Assembly: GCA_900756035.1 (NCBI GenBank)
Contig: CAAEIR010000425.1
Coordinates: 1 to 6,149, forward strand
Direction: 5' to 3'
Source of the DNA: an uncultured Anaerostipes sp.
GTDB lineage: Bacteria; Bacillota; Clostridia; Lachnospirales; Lachnospiraceae
Length of the DNA: 6,149 bases
The first letter of the stretch is position 1. Each line of letters starts with the position of its first letter. Shown here in pieces: positions 6,136 to 6,149 of the stretch. The translations under genes were made by a program, and so were the position numbers. Under the pieces are notes generated by a model. That model did not search any database and was not told the origin of the DNA. It saw only the letters and a program-made list of their open reading frames with translations.

Positions 6136-6149
6136 ACTGCGAAAGCAGT
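6136..6149 (+). other. Hairpin with GAAA (GNRA) tetraloop at window edge
   Basis: ACTGC-GAAA-GCAGT forms a perfect 5-bp stem closed by a GNRA-type loop when read on the plus strand; on the minus strand the loop is TTTC. It is cut by the window end, so its extent and the transcribed strand are unknown. It may belong to the same structured element as the palindrome 16 bases away. Confidence 0.4.

Noticed and set aside
6093..6149. Open minus-strand frame TAFAVCIWRAKRSKSLKD ending in TGA, possibly the 3' end of an upstream gene.
   Set aside because: Only 18 codons are visible, there is no start, and much of it lies on the palindrome arm. It cannot be told from chance without sequence to the right.

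Overview
The window looks like chromosomal DNA from an anaerobic, endospore-forming, low-GC Firmicute, most likely a Lachnospiraceae-type Clostridia. The reasons are a germinant-receptor (gerA-type) operon directly followed by the oxygen-sensitive class III ribonucleotide reductase genes, strong AAGGAGG-type ribosome binding sites and AT-rich spacers. The family assignment is inference; no rRNA or other marker gene is present. All five genes are on the minus strand, so the transcription order is right to left.

Layout in transcription order. Positions 6149-5959 are a gene-free leader. It holds a large two-part palindrome (6057-6120), a nested small hairpin, a GNRA-type hairpin at the edge, and a candidate forespore sigma-G promoter (5986-6015) just upstream of gerAA. 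Next come gerAA (5958-4447), gerAB (4457-3405) and gerAC (3418-2882). They overlap by 11 and 14 bases, so they form one translationally compact operon for a spore inner-membrane nutrient receptor. The gerAC product is only 178 residues, about half the usual length, and lacks the whole C-terminal part.

The gerAC stop codon lies inside the -35 hexamer of a near-consensus, extended -10 vegetative promoter (2857-2885). Between that promoter and nrdD lie two NrdR-box-like 16-mers (2831-2846 and 2801-2816), 30 bp apart. nrdD (2754-634) encodes the catalytic glycyl-radical subunit and nrdG (632-141) its radical-SAM activase, one base downstream. Positions 140-1 are AT-rich, with a weak terminator-like hairpin after nrdG and a candidate promoter pointing out of the left edge.

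How it fits together: the ger genes would be made in the forespore and serve germinant sensing. nrdDG supplies dNTPs anaerobically and is probably controlled by the repressor NrdR. I see no terminator between gerAC and nrdD, so sporulation transcripts may read into nrdDG. The core genes are ordinary. The points worth a second look are the truncated gerAC fused to the nrd promoter, the NrdR operator pair downstream of the predicted start site, and the structured, possibly repeated element upstream of gerAA.
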